8,398 bases of DNA from Spirochaetia bacterium UBA6919 (GTDB lineage Bacteria; Spirochaetota; UBA6919). The stretch is from NCBI GenBank assembly GCA_002450905.1, contig DKAT01000057.1:1-8398 (forward strand), written 5' to 3'. Position 1 is the stretch's first letter; each line of letters begins with the position of its first letter. Positions 1-6,991 of the stretch are shown one piece after another. The position numbers and the translations under genes were made by a program. Below the pieces are notes generated by a model. It saw nothing but the letters and a program-made list of their open reading frames with translations. It ran no database searches and was not told the origin of the DNA.

Positions 1-1
1 C

Positions 2-406
2 CAATCAGCCAAGAAACAAAGTGGTGTGAAGAAGTTGAATCATCTTGAGAGGTGGGGATATTACTTAAAATATGAAGGAATGGAGGATAAAATGAAAATA
101 GTTATTAAGGATGATGAGGTATTTTTAAAGGCACATAAGGTATATGAAAGGTTTACACAAGATGATCTTCTAAGGCATTTGTATGAATCAAGAATGGAAG
201 CAGAGTGATCCCATAAAACAGATTTACTTCTTGCTGAGGAAAAGGGAATGGAGGAAGGTATTGAGAAAGGGAAGGCAGAAGGATTATCAGAAGGTATGGA
301 GAAAACAGCTCGTGCAATGTTACTAGAAGGATTGGATATTAATATAATAAAAAAGGTTACTGGTCTTTCTGAAGGGGAGATTGAGAAATTAAGAGGGAAA
401 AATTAA
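2..406 (+). pseudogene. 3' remnant of PD-(D/E)XK-family (Rpn-like) transposase
   Basis: The frame is open from the left edge and reads to a TAA at 404-406, but a TGA at 206-208 interrupts it. The first part, including LERWGYYLKYEG, an FLKAHKVYERFTQD stretch and LYESR, matches my memory of the C-terminal region of PD-(D/E)XK nuclease-family transposases (Rpn-type recombination-promoting nucleases). Behind the TGA the same frame continues with a charged E/K/G-rich stretch (EEKGMEEGIEKGKAEG), then MLLEGLDI and a TGLSEGEIEKLR-like end. That is the usual tail of the family, so one nonsense change split a single gene. The nuclease core lies outside the window. A GTG at 26 could start a 60-codon product, but it falls inside the homologous region and is unlikely to be a real start. 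Its role here is as a marker of past element activity. Confidence 0.72.
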
Positions 407-453
407 TAACTCATCATCAAAATACAAGGTAAAATAATTCAAGAAACCAAATA

Positions 454-603
454 ATATATTTACTTTGATTTCTTTAACAAGTTATTTAACTTCTAAGTCA
501 TTATACAAGACTCATTTTTTAAGGATCTATCTATAATTAAAAAATGGAGGGTTTTTCTTACTCGAAAAGAAATACATTACAGACATAAAATGACAATCAT
601 TTT
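454..603. repeat. Degenerate direct repeat, copy 1
   Basis: This copy aligns over its whole length with 5255-5390 in the same orientation. Its left block, 454-478, matches 5255-5279 at 24 of 25 positions. Its right block, 585-603, matches 5372-5390 at 18 of 19. Between them TTCTAAGT, CTCATT and a GGAGG-TTTTT stretch are shared with small gaps. Copy 1 has 12 extra bases (about 479-490) bounded by TTAAC on both sides, which look like a small duplication or the counterpart of a deletion in copy 2. The repeat's last bases overlap the helicase stop codon at 602-604. No transposase gene lies in it. Copy 1 has lost the right arm of the dyad seen in copy 2, so it looks like the more decayed copy. Confidence 0.75.
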
Positions 604-2278
604 ATTTATATGATATTAATTCTTCAGTGGTTAATATATTATATTCATATCCTTGTTCCGTTAAAAATAATTGCCGATTTAAAGCAAAATCTTGTTCCTC
701 TGTCTCTAAAGTTACCAAACTATAAAACATGGCTTGATTCCTTTTGGATTTTGGTCTTAATATTCTCCCCAAACGTTGAGCTTCTTCCTGTCGAGAACCA
801 AACTTTCCTGAAACCTGTATGGCAACTGAAGCATCAGGTAAATCTATAGCAAAATTAGCAACAGAAGATACTACCAATACAGTTATTTCACCATTTTTAA
901 ATTTGCTATAAAGTTCTTCTCTACGTTTCTGTGATGTTGAACCAGTAATGATAGGTATTTTCATTTCCTGAGCAATTTTGGTAACTTGAGCAATGTATTG
1001 ACCAATAATTAAAATAAGTTCATTTTTGTGTTGAGACAATAAATATTTAATAACAGGTATTTTAGAACTTGTCTCAGAAGCAATTCGGAACCTCATTTTC
1101 TTATCTGCTGTAGCATAAGTAAATTGTTCTTCAGAAGCAATGGGAACGCGAATTTCAAAGCATTTAGCTTGAGCAATCCATCCTTGTTTTTCAATAACCC
1201 TCCAGGGGATATCAAAGGATTTGGGTCCTATTAGTGAAAAAACATCATCTTCCCGTCCATCTTCTCTTACTAAGGTTGCTGTTAAGCCTAAGCGTCTGAC
1301 ACCTTGTAAAGAAGCCGAAAATCTAAACATTTGTGCGGGTAACAGATGAACTTCATCGTATATTATTAAACCCCATGGATGGTTATTTAAAAGCTGGAAA
1401 TGAATAAACTCATTGTCTGTTTTTTTTCTATGGGTTAGTATCTGATATGTTGAAATAGTTATAGGTCGAATCTCTTTTAGTTCTCCACTGTATTCACCAA
1501 TTAGATTCTCAGTTAAAAAAGTCTTCTCTAATAATTCTCTTTTCCATTGTCTGATAGCAGTAATTCCTGTCGTTAAGATAATAGTATGTGTTTTAATTAA
1601 AGACATGGTTAGCATACCGACAATTGTTTTTCCTGCTCCACAAGGTAAAACTATAACTCCATTTCCTCCTAAAACTGTACCTCCTTTATAAAAGGAGTCC
1701 CTTGCCATAATCTGATATGATCGTGGACTAAATACCTCTTCATTGATATTGATTTCAAGAGACTCTCCTTGAGTATAACCTGCTATATCAATGGCTGGAT
1801 AACCGATTTTTATCAGAGCCTGTTTGACAACTCCTCTATACAAAGGCTGGAGTAGACAGGAACATGGACTGATTAATTCACCCAGATAAGGGGAAACAGA
1901 ATCCGTGTGTAAAAAAAGTTCTAAAAGTACCTGGTTGTCTGTTGACAGCTGAAAATTCTCTTTATCATAGTTTTCTATTTTAACTCGCCCATAACGTCCC
2001 ATCAGCTCTCTGATCCCTATAATCAGATTGTGAGATATTTCATAGCGACTGTATTTATTAAGCCGCTCAATAACCTGATCAGGATTTAGACCAGCAGAAG
2101 CAGAATTCCAAAGGGATATAGCGGATATTCTATAGGTGTGAACATGTTCTGGAGTTTTAACAATCTCTGAAAATGGAACTATAGCATCACGAACCTCTTC
2201 ATAGAGTGGAGAATTAACTTCTAAGAGCATAGACATATCCGATTGTACGATCAAAGGATTTTCAGAAATATATTGCAT
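602..2278 (-). CDS. XPB/Rad25-type DEVH superfamily 2 DNA helicase
   Basis: Predicted 3'-5' ATP-dependent DNA helicase of the bacterial XPB (ERCC3/Rad25) group, about 558 residues, cytoplasmic. Numbered from the ATG at 2278, Walker A LPCGAGKT is at 211-218, motif II DEVH at 308-311, motif III LTAT at 332-335 followed by the XPB-specific RED triplet at 338-340, and motif VI RQEEAQRLGRILRPK at 496-510. Motif V reads VANFAIDLP. The N-terminal 180 residues (NPLIVQSD, PEHVHTYRIS) match the pattern I know from mycobacterial XPB. All core motifs look intact. An in-frame TTG at 2293 would add five residues. I prefer the ATG: it sits one base after the upstream TAA (TAAGATG), with AGAGG six bases before it inside the upstream gene, implying translational coupling. 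Eukaryotic XPB opens promoters and repair bubbles in TFIIH. The role of the bacterial protein is less clear, with repair or defence both possible. Confidence 0.93.
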   Translation of the reverse strand: MQYISENPLIVQSDMSMLLEVNSPLYEEVRDAIVPFSEIVKTPEHVHTYRISAISLWNSASAGLNPDQVIERLNKYSRYEISHNLIIGIRELMGRYGRVKIENYDKENFQLSTDNQVLLELFLHTDSVSPYLGELISPCSCLLQPLYRGVVKQALIKIGYPAIDIAGYTQGESLEININEEVFSPRSYQIMARDSFYKGGTVLGGNGVIVLPCGAGKTIVGMLTMSLIKTHTIILTTGITAIRQWKRELLEKTFLTENLIGEYSGELKEIRPITISTYQILTHRKKTDNEFIHFQLLNNHPWGLIIYDEVHLLPAQMFRFSASLQGVRRLGLTATLVREDGREDDVFSLIGPKSFDIPWRVIEKQGWIAQAKCFEIRVPIASEEQFTYATADKKMRFRIASETSSKIPVIKYLLSQHKNELILIIGQYIAQVTKIAQEMKIPIITGSTSQKRREELYSKFKNGEITVLVVSSVANFAIDLPDASVAIQVSGKFGSRQEEAQRLGRILRPKSKRNQAMFYSLVTLETEEQDFALNRQLFLTEQGYEYNILTTEELISYK

Positions 2279-2279
2279 C

Positions 2280-4469
2280 TTATGCCTCTTCAATAATAAC
2301 TATATCGTGTAGTTCTATTTTCAATTGAGTTTCGTAATTATGACGATCCTTTGTGGTTACTTCAACATAGTGATCACTTAGAGAATAGATATAACAGGGA
2401 TTGGTTATTTCTAAATTTTTGCCATTTCTGTAAACAATTATCAATTTACCTTTATATTTATTGTCAAAATAATTTCTGAGCCTATCTTTTATGGCTGAGT
2501 TTGAAATTCTAGCGTTCTCATGTTCAGCAAAAATCCCTTTACTTTTTAGAAAACTAATGGTATCAATAGATTTTTTTCCTGTAACAATTAGAATATTATC
2601 ATTTCCTTTTAGTGGCTTGCAGTTTATTTCTTTCAATGAAAGGATTTTTTCTTTGATCTCGGGTCCGCTACATTGTATCAGTGCAGAACTCGGTATAATA
2701 ATTGCCTCTCCTTGTTTATTTCCAATGCCATTAATAAAGATTTCTACTGGTTTAGGAATACCTGTAGATGAATATTCTATCAGAAAATCTTTTAATTTCT
2801 TTACAGTCCACCCTAAATCAAAACAGTTTAACAAAGTGTTTTTTGTGAGTTTAAAGTGTATCATCTTATCCAAACTGGTTATTTCTGAAAACTGATATAA
2901 GGTTTCAATTAAGTTAATTTCTGAATTAAAAGGGATAAGTAACTCCAAATTCGGTTGAATCATTATTGGTCTGGCATCTCCTTTAACAACAGGCATGGAA
3001 CTTGGGTCACTGATAATCTTTTTTAATAAGGAACTGGGTCTTAAGACTTTTCTATCTTCAGATAAATCGATTAATCCCCCAAATACAAATTCCTGAAATA
3101 CATGATGCAGGTTAGATCTTGAAGCATTTAATTTTACAATCTCCTTATCAAGAAGCAAATAGGGAATTACCTTGTCTATACTGACCCAACCTTTGAGCTC
3201 GAATACAATGATTAACATTTGTCTGAATAATGGATTATGAGAAAAGGATTTCTTCATTAATTTCATAAGATCATAATCAACAGCATGTTCTAAGATTATA
3301 TAATTGGATTTTATATTATGGGGTATAATTCGTAGAAGATTTATAAGATATTCTTCTGTAATATTTAAGAGTTTGGTAACAATCGAGAGATTTTTTTTCT
3401 TGATCTCCCTTTTCTGAGTTAACTCCAACATCTTGCATGAGAGGACTATTTGTAATTTTAAAATATCATCCAGTATTCTGCCACTGGGAGATTCAAGTAT
3501 CTTATCAGGCTCTTTTGTTGTGTATAAAGTCTTTTCCAGCTCTTTTCTTTTTTGGATCAACTCTATATCAAATTGTTCCTCCAGAAACTTTTGAACTTCA
3601 TCAGGAATAAAATATTCAATTTCATTTGAAAAATACCGTGAGTATTCTCTGAATCCCAAAAACCCTTTAGAAATAAGTCCAAGTAAGTCTTTATCCATCT
3701 CATTAAAAAATATAATGGATTCTATACCCCAATCTTCATTATGACTCACAAAGTGATTTAGAAATCCATATTCACCTTTCCCCCTTTTCTTAAAGCGTTT
3801 TATATATTTACTATAAATTGTGTTTAACCTGGTATAGAGATCTTTAGCAGAAATACAATTATTATATGATATAAAATTTTGAATAATTTTTAAAATCTCA
3901 ATTTGAAAGGGAGATAATGAGGAATAATTTTCTTTAACATTTTTAAGTAAAGTAAGATACAATTCAACATTCAGGGATAACTCACTTTTATTTTCCACCT
4001 CTATTTCATTAGCAAGAGCTATGTTCTTAATTCCAGGATTCTTTAGATATTTCAAAAACCCCATAAGAGAGTGTATAGAATAAACTTCTTTAATTGGTAA
4101 AGAAAAGCACGCTTCTAGCGGCATCACCAGATACGGTTCACCGTTAACATCCCAGGGAAACAAAAGTCCATTGTAGTTAAGATCTTCAATCCAGGGAGAT
4201 TGAATTTTATCTTTTCTAATACCGTTTTTAATCAGAAATTCCTGAATTGCTTCCTGATGTTTTTTTATTACTTTATTTGTCAATGATATTATATTTTTAG
4301 ATAAGTTTAATTGGTCTAATAACTTTTCAGAAATTATCTTCCTGTCCGAAATCTTTGTTTTAGGAAATTGTTTATTAAAAACTGAATTATTAATATATTT
4401 GAGAAAGTCCTCATCGGACATGGAGTTAAAAATATCTTGATAGCTAGGGGGTGTATGTTCAATCTTCAT
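2280..4469 (-). CDS. XPB-partner protein with Helicase_C_3 (XPB/Ssl2 N-terminal-like) domain
   Basis: Large protein of about 729 residues without helicase motifs of its own. Residues about 501-643 (IMIQPNLELLIP, FKLTKNTLLNCFDLGWT, LIEYSSTGIPKPVE) fit the Helicase_C_3 / XPB-Ssl2 N-terminal domain, which eukaryotic XPB carries in the same chain. The last 60 or so residues (GKLIIVYRNGKN to LKIELHDIVIIEE) have the strand pattern of a WYL-like barrel, which is my inference. The N-terminal 480 residues are helix-rich and charged, probably winged-helix repeats, and I recognise no family in them. Size and position directly upstream of the helicase resemble Rv0862c-Rv0861c of Mycobacterium, from memory. 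The protein probably loads or regulates the helicase. An in-frame TTG at 4490 would add seven residues but has no ribosome site. The ATG at 4469 is preceded by GAGAATTATCAACT, similar to the leader of the DUF433 gene, so I chose it. Confidence 0.82.
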   Translation of the reverse strand: MKIEHTPPSYQDIFNSMSDEDFLKYINNSVFNKQFPKTKISDRKIISEKLLDQLNLSKNIISLTNKVIKKHQEAIQEFLIKNGIRKDKIQSPWIEDLNYNGLLFPWDVNGEPYLVMPLEACFSLPIKEVYSIHSLMGFLKYLKNPGIKNIALANEIEVENKSELSLNVELYLTLLKNVKENYSSLSPFQIEILKIIQNFISYNNCISAKDLYTRLNTIYSKYIKRFKKRGKGEYGFLNHFVSHNEDWGIESIIFFNEMDKDLLGLISKGFLGFREYSRYFSNEIEYFIPDEVQKFLEEQFDIELIQKRKELEKTLYTTKEPDKILESPSGRILDDILKLQIVLSCKMLELTQKREIKKKNLSIVTKLLNITEEYLINLLRIIPHNIKSNYIILEHAVDYDLMKLMKKSFSHNPLFRQMLIIVFELKGWVSIDKVIPYLLLDKEIVKLNASRSNLHHVFQEFVFGGLIDLSEDRKVLRPSSLLKKIISDPSSMPVVKGDARPIMIQPNLELLIPFNSEINLIETLYQFSEITSLDKMIHFKLTKNTLLNCFDLGWTVKKLKDFLIEYSSTGIPKPVEIFINGIGNKQGEAIIIPSSALIQCSGPEIKEKILSLKEINCKPLKGNDNILIVTGKKSIDTISFLKSKGIFAEHENARISNSAIKDRLRNYFDNKYKGKLIIVYRNGKNLEITNPCYIYSLSDHYVEVTTKDRHNYETQLKIELHDIVIIEEA

Positions 4470-4523
4470 AGTTGATAATTCTCGAAACAATAAAATAGTT
4501 GAATAAGATAATTTAACCTAAAT

Positions 4524-4871
4524 TTAACTTTTGAAATTTAGCCAGACTATATTATTTTGTATCGACTCCAACTTCATATTAAATAAAAGATTAGTTAAAA
4601 GTGGGGTCATTTCTTTAGCTAGACGTTGTTTCGTTAGAATAATACCTCCATGTTTTAGTCCTTTATTTAACCACTCTGAATGAAGTTTACAGTAATCTAC
4701 AATATCAAAAGTAAGAATAACCCTACCCTCTACAGTTGTATATGTTAATTGCTCAACGTCAGATAAACCTTTGTTTCCAACTTCATTTGTAGTTACAACA
4801 TAATAACCTCTTAATTTTAGAGCTATAGCAACACTCTCAGGAATATTTTCATCAAGATAAAGTTTTATCAT
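4524..4871 (-). CDS. DUF5615 PIN-like protein, putative toxin (VapC-like RNase)
   Basis: Protein of 115 residues, the usual length for DUF5615 (PIN-like, related to the Mut7-C nuclease domain). The family signature is intact: LYLDENIP at residues 4-11 with acidic D7 and E8, the NEVG turn at 29-32, LSDVEQL at 36-42 with D38, and VILTFDIVDY at 51-60 with D56 and D59. A GGIILTKQ strand follows near residue 76. These acids would form a metal-binding RNase site, as in PIN toxins. It overlaps the DUF433 gene by 20 bases in another frame, the usual arrangement for this toxin-antitoxin-like pair (related, as I recall, to VapBC45). The stop lies 54 bases before the ATG of the helicase partner, so read-through into that gene is plausible. 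Toxicity is inferred from family and context only. Confidence 0.88.
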   Translation of the reverse strand: MIKLYLDENIPESVAIALKLRGYYVVTTNEVGNKGLSDVEQLTYTTVEGRVILTFDIVDYCKLHSEWLNKGLKHGGIILTKQRLAKEMTPLLTNLLFNMKLESIQNNIVWLNFKS

Positions 4872-5124
4872 TGAATAATTCTTCGTTTTCTAATATATCA
4901 TTTTCTATCTCACTTTGATTATCATAATAATATGAAAATGCATCGTGAATCTGAGCAGGGGTAAGCTGAGTATACTCTTGAATGATTTCTTCTATACATA
5001 ATCCTTTCTTATACCAATTGATGATCACCCAAACCGTAATCCTTGTTCCGTCTATAATACTTCGTCCTCCACATACGTCATCTTTATGAGTTATATAAGG
5101 GTGAATAATTTGTCCTTTTATCAT
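4852..5124 (-). CDS. DUF433 winged-helix protein, putative antitoxin
   Basis: Protein of 90 residues of the DUF433 family, first gene of the minus-strand block. The hallmark stretch is clear: DVCGGRSIIDGTRITVWVI at residues 16-34, then GLCIEEIIQEYTQLTPAQIHDAFSYY at 41-66, which forms the DNA-binding helices. The last 20 residues are acidic (SEIENDILENEELF) and could wrap the basic toxin partner. The ATG at 5122-5124 has AGGA eight bases upstream. The family normally acts as antitoxin and operon repressor for the neighbouring PIN-like protein, and the 20-base overlap between the two genes supports a coupled pair. A small inverted repeat and a candidate promoter lie just upstream, as expected if it represses itself. 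Neutralising activity has not been shown for this protein. Confidence 0.88.
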   Translation of the reverse strand: MIKGQIIHPYITHKDDVCGGRSIIDGTRITVWVIINWYKKGLCIEEIIQEYTQLTPAQIHDAFSYYYDNQSEIENDILENEELFNDKTLS

Positions 5125-5167
5125 GTTGATAATCCTATATATAAAAGATTAAAATTAATTTTTAAAA

Positions 5168-5180
5168 GGAAATTTTTTCC
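5168..5180. promoter_or_regulatory. Candidate operator, inverted repeat GGAAA-TTT-TTTCC
   Basis: Perfect 5-bp arms around three bases, between the candidate promoter and the DUF433 start codon (43 bases from the ATG). Such a place suits autoregulation by the DUF433 winged-helix protein. The arms are short and AT-rich, so chance is a real alternative. Confidence 0.3.
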
Positions 5181-5208
5181 CATATAATATTTAAAAGTAC
5201 AAGTCAAA
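5181..5208 (-). promoter_or_regulatory. Candidate sigma70-type promoter of the four-gene block
   Basis: Read on the minus strand, TTTGAC (5208-5203) is followed 16 bases later by TATATG (5186-5181); the neighbouring TTGACT register gives 15. It lies about 60 bases upstream of the DUF433 ATG and is the best promoter-like pair there. In such AT-rich DNA this is a moderate prediction. Confidence 0.35.
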
Positions 5209-5265
5209 TAATTTACAATAAATATAATAAATTAATTCTGGAAACAAAAAAAATATATATTTACT

Positions 5266-5295
5266 TTGATTACTTTAACTTCTAAGTGATATAAA
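5266..5295 (+). promoter_or_regulatory. Candidate extended -10 promoter inside repeat copy 2
   Basis: TTGATT at 5266-5271, an 18-base spacer and TATAAA at 5290-5295, preceded by TG at 5287-5288 in the correct extended -10 position. It points towards the truncated dehydrogenase and the TMEM175-like gene and may drive both. In copy 1 the spacer is disrupted by the 12 extra bases. Confidence 0.45.
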
Positions 5296-5315
5296 TAACC
5301 TCATTCTTAGAAGTT
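5277..5315. promoter_or_regulatory. Perfect 10-bp dyad framing the -10 box
   Basis: AACTTCTAAG (5277-5286) and its exact complement CTTAGAAGTT (5306-5315) lie 19 bases apart, one on each side of the -10 box at 5290-5295. The left arm is upstream of any start from that promoter, so this is better read as a DNA operator than as an RNA hairpin. There is no T-run after it, which argues against a terminator. The binding protein is unknown. Confidence 0.5.
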
Positions 5316-5457
5316 CAGATATGGATTAAGAACAGGAGGTTTTTATACTTGAGTAGAAATATTATTGGGGTATAAAATAACAATCATTTTTAACTGTATT
5401 GTGTTCCAGTAAAAATCTCTTCCAATCTATATTTCAACCCTTAAAATTCAAAGTAAG

Positions 5458-6282
5458 GGACATGAAGTGGTAGGGGTAGTAAGTCAAGTCGGTGAATATG
5501 CCAAAGGTGTTAAAGTTGGAAATCGTGTTGGTCTTGGATGGTTTTCACATAGTTGTATGCAATGTAACCAGTGTTTATCTGGTCATCATAATTTATGTAG
5601 TAGTAGTGAATCCACAATTGTAGGAAGGTTTGGTGGGTTTGCAGATTATGTTCGATGTCACTGGGAATGGGCAATTAAATTACCTGATAATTTAGAAGTA
5701 AGTAAAGTAGGTCCTTTATTTTGTGGAGGTATCACTGTTTTTAATCCAATAGTGACCTCAGGAGTTAAACCTACAGATCGTGTTGGGGTCATCGGTATTG
5801 GAGGGTTAGGGCATTTAGCTCTCCAGTTCCTTAATAAGTGGGGGTGTGAGGTCATAGCATTTAGTTCATCAGCTTCTAAATCTGAAGAGGCAAAAAAAAT
5901 GGGTGCCCATCATGTTATTAATTCAAAAGATGATAATGAAATGAAAAAGTTATCAGGATCTATTGATTTTATTTTAAACACTACCAATGTTAACCTAAAT
6001 TGGCAATACTATTTAGAAGCATTGTCACCCAACGGTCGCTTACATACTGTTGGAGCAATACCAGAACCAATACCTGTGCCTGCGTTTACTATGATTATGG
6101 GGAACAAGTCAGTCTCTGGAAGTCCTCTAGGAAGTCCAGCCCTTTGCCGAGAGATGTTAAATTTCTGTGAGAGACATAAGATCCATCCTATTACAGAAGA
6201 ATTTCCAATGTCATCCGTAAACGATGCGATAGAACATCTAGAATCTGGAAAAGCAAGATACCGCCTTGTTTTAAAAGCATAG
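5458..6282 (+). pseudogene. Ahr-type NADPH alcohol/aldehyde dehydrogenase, N-terminally truncated
   Basis: Zinc-dependent medium-chain dehydrogenase closest, by memory, to E. coli Ahr (YjgB), which reduces aldehydes with NADPH. Homology begins at GGA-CAT-GAA (5458), the GHE motif. The preceding codons do not resemble the family, and a TAA at 5410 closes the frame. About 60 N-terminal residues are missing, including the GICHSD segment with a catalytic zinc cysteine, so the product is very probably inactive. Numbered from a possible GTG start at 5467, what remains is well preserved: structural-zinc cysteines 30, 33, 36 and 44, the third catalytic-zinc cysteine at 86 (LFCGG), the Rossmann loop GIGGLGH at 110-116, FSSSASK at 132-138 fitting NADPH use, and the ARYRLVLKA end. 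There are no internal stops, so the loss may be recent. The missing part is not elsewhere in the window. Confidence 0.82.
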
Positions 6283-6290
6283 TAGTTTTT

Positions 6291-6872
6291 ATGCATAAAA
6301 ATAGGTTAGAAGCATTCAGTGATGGTGTCATAGCTATCATTATCACAATTATGGTTCTTGAATTGAAAGTGCCCAAAGGGGATAATATTATATCTCTTCA
6401 ACCCCTTCTTCCAGTGTTTCTAAGTTATATTTTAAGCTTTCTTTTAATCGGAATTTATTGGAATAATCATCATCACATGCTCCATGCAGCAAAATATGTG
6501 AATGGAAAAATTCTATGGGCAAATATGCATTTGTTATTCTGGCTCTCACTAATTCCCTTTGCAACTGCGTGGATGGGTGAAAATCATTTTGCATCCTTTC
6601 CAGTAGCGGTGTATGGATTTGTCCAACTTATGGCTGCTATTTCCTATTTCATTTTAAGTAAGGCTTTAATAAAACATCACGGAGATACATCCATGTTAGC
6701 AACCTCTATTGGAAGTGACATGAAGGGTAAGCTCTCGTTAGTTATTTACATAGTAGCTACTTTTACTGCATTCTTAAACGAATGGATTGCTTTAGGGTTA
6801 TATGTGACAGTTGTTATCATTTGGTTTATTCCTGATCGGAGAATAGAACAAGTTATCACGAAGGATTTATAA
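6291..6872 (+). CDS. TMEM175/DUF1211-family membrane protein, putative potassium channel
   Basis: Integral membrane protein of 193 residues, the normal length for bacterial single-repeat TMEM175 proteins, which assemble as tetramers and conduct potassium. The signature RLEAFSDGVIAIIITIMVLEL is split here as RLEAFSDGV (residues 5-13) plus the rest of helix 1 to about residue 25. Further hydrophobic segments lie at about 38-57 (followed by the WNNHHHML turn), 75-95, 102-125, 146-164 and 166-181, giving six in all. The ATG is nine bases after the dehydrogenase stop and has no clear ribosome site, so it may depend on translation arriving from the truncated dehydrogenase. It appears intact. I see no functional link to the helicase block, and it probably belongs to the older chromosomal neighbourhood. 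Confidence 0.9.
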   Translation: MHKNRLEAFSDGVIAIIITIMVLELKVPKGDNIISLQPLLPVFLSYILSFLLIGIYWNNHHHMLHAAKYVNGKILWANMHLLFWLSLIPFATAWMGENHFASFPVAVYGFVQLMAAISYFILSKALIKHHGDTSMLATSIGSDMKGKLSLVIYIVATFTAFLNEWIALGLYVTVVIIWFIPDRRIEQVITKDL

Positions 6873-6892
6873 ATCTTTCATAAATATATTCA

Positions 6893-6951
6893 TTATATTA
6901 ATTTGATTTAAAGACTATTTACTAAATAAACCTTTATATTAATTCAATTTA
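6893..6951. repeat. Short 18-bp direct repeat pair
   Basis: TTATATTAATTTGATTTA (6893-6910) and TTATATTAATTCAATTTA (6934-6951) match at 16 of 18 positions, 41 bases apart, in the gap between the TMEM175-like gene and the EamA fragment. It could be a paired binding site upstream of the EamA gene, but the AT-rich composition makes chance plausible. Nothing else is evident in this gap. Confidence 0.3.
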
Positions 6952-6991
6952 TAATAAAAAATAGAGTATATTAAAATCTAAAATATTTACA

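Larger units (their letters stand above)
5255..5390. repeat. Degenerate direct repeat, copy 2
   Basis: Second copy of the sequence at 454-603, in the same orientation, 131 bases upstream of the DUF433 start. With copy 1 it brackets the entire four-gene block. It lacks 12 bases present in copy 1. Unlike copy 1 it keeps a perfect 10-bp dyad, a good extended -10 promoter and an AGGAGG, so it looks like a promoter-leader cassette rather than a simple terminal repeat. It ends 67 bases before the first recognisable codon of the truncated dehydrogenase. Confidence 0.75.

Noticed and set aside
2279..2293. Helicase start at TTG 2293, overlapping the upstream gene by 14 bases
   Set aside because: The ATG at 2278 has an AGAGG ribosome site and fits the TAAGATG stop-start junction; family similarity begins after it.
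610..2895. Plus-strand open frames opposite the helicase and its partner (610-849 and 2491-2895)
   Set aside because: Antisense to well-conserved coding sequence and without recognisable motifs.
5658..6594. Several minus-strand open frames opposite the dehydrogenase and the TMEM175-like gene
   Set aside because: They lie entirely antisense to clearly recognised proteins and show no family pattern; they are coding shadows.
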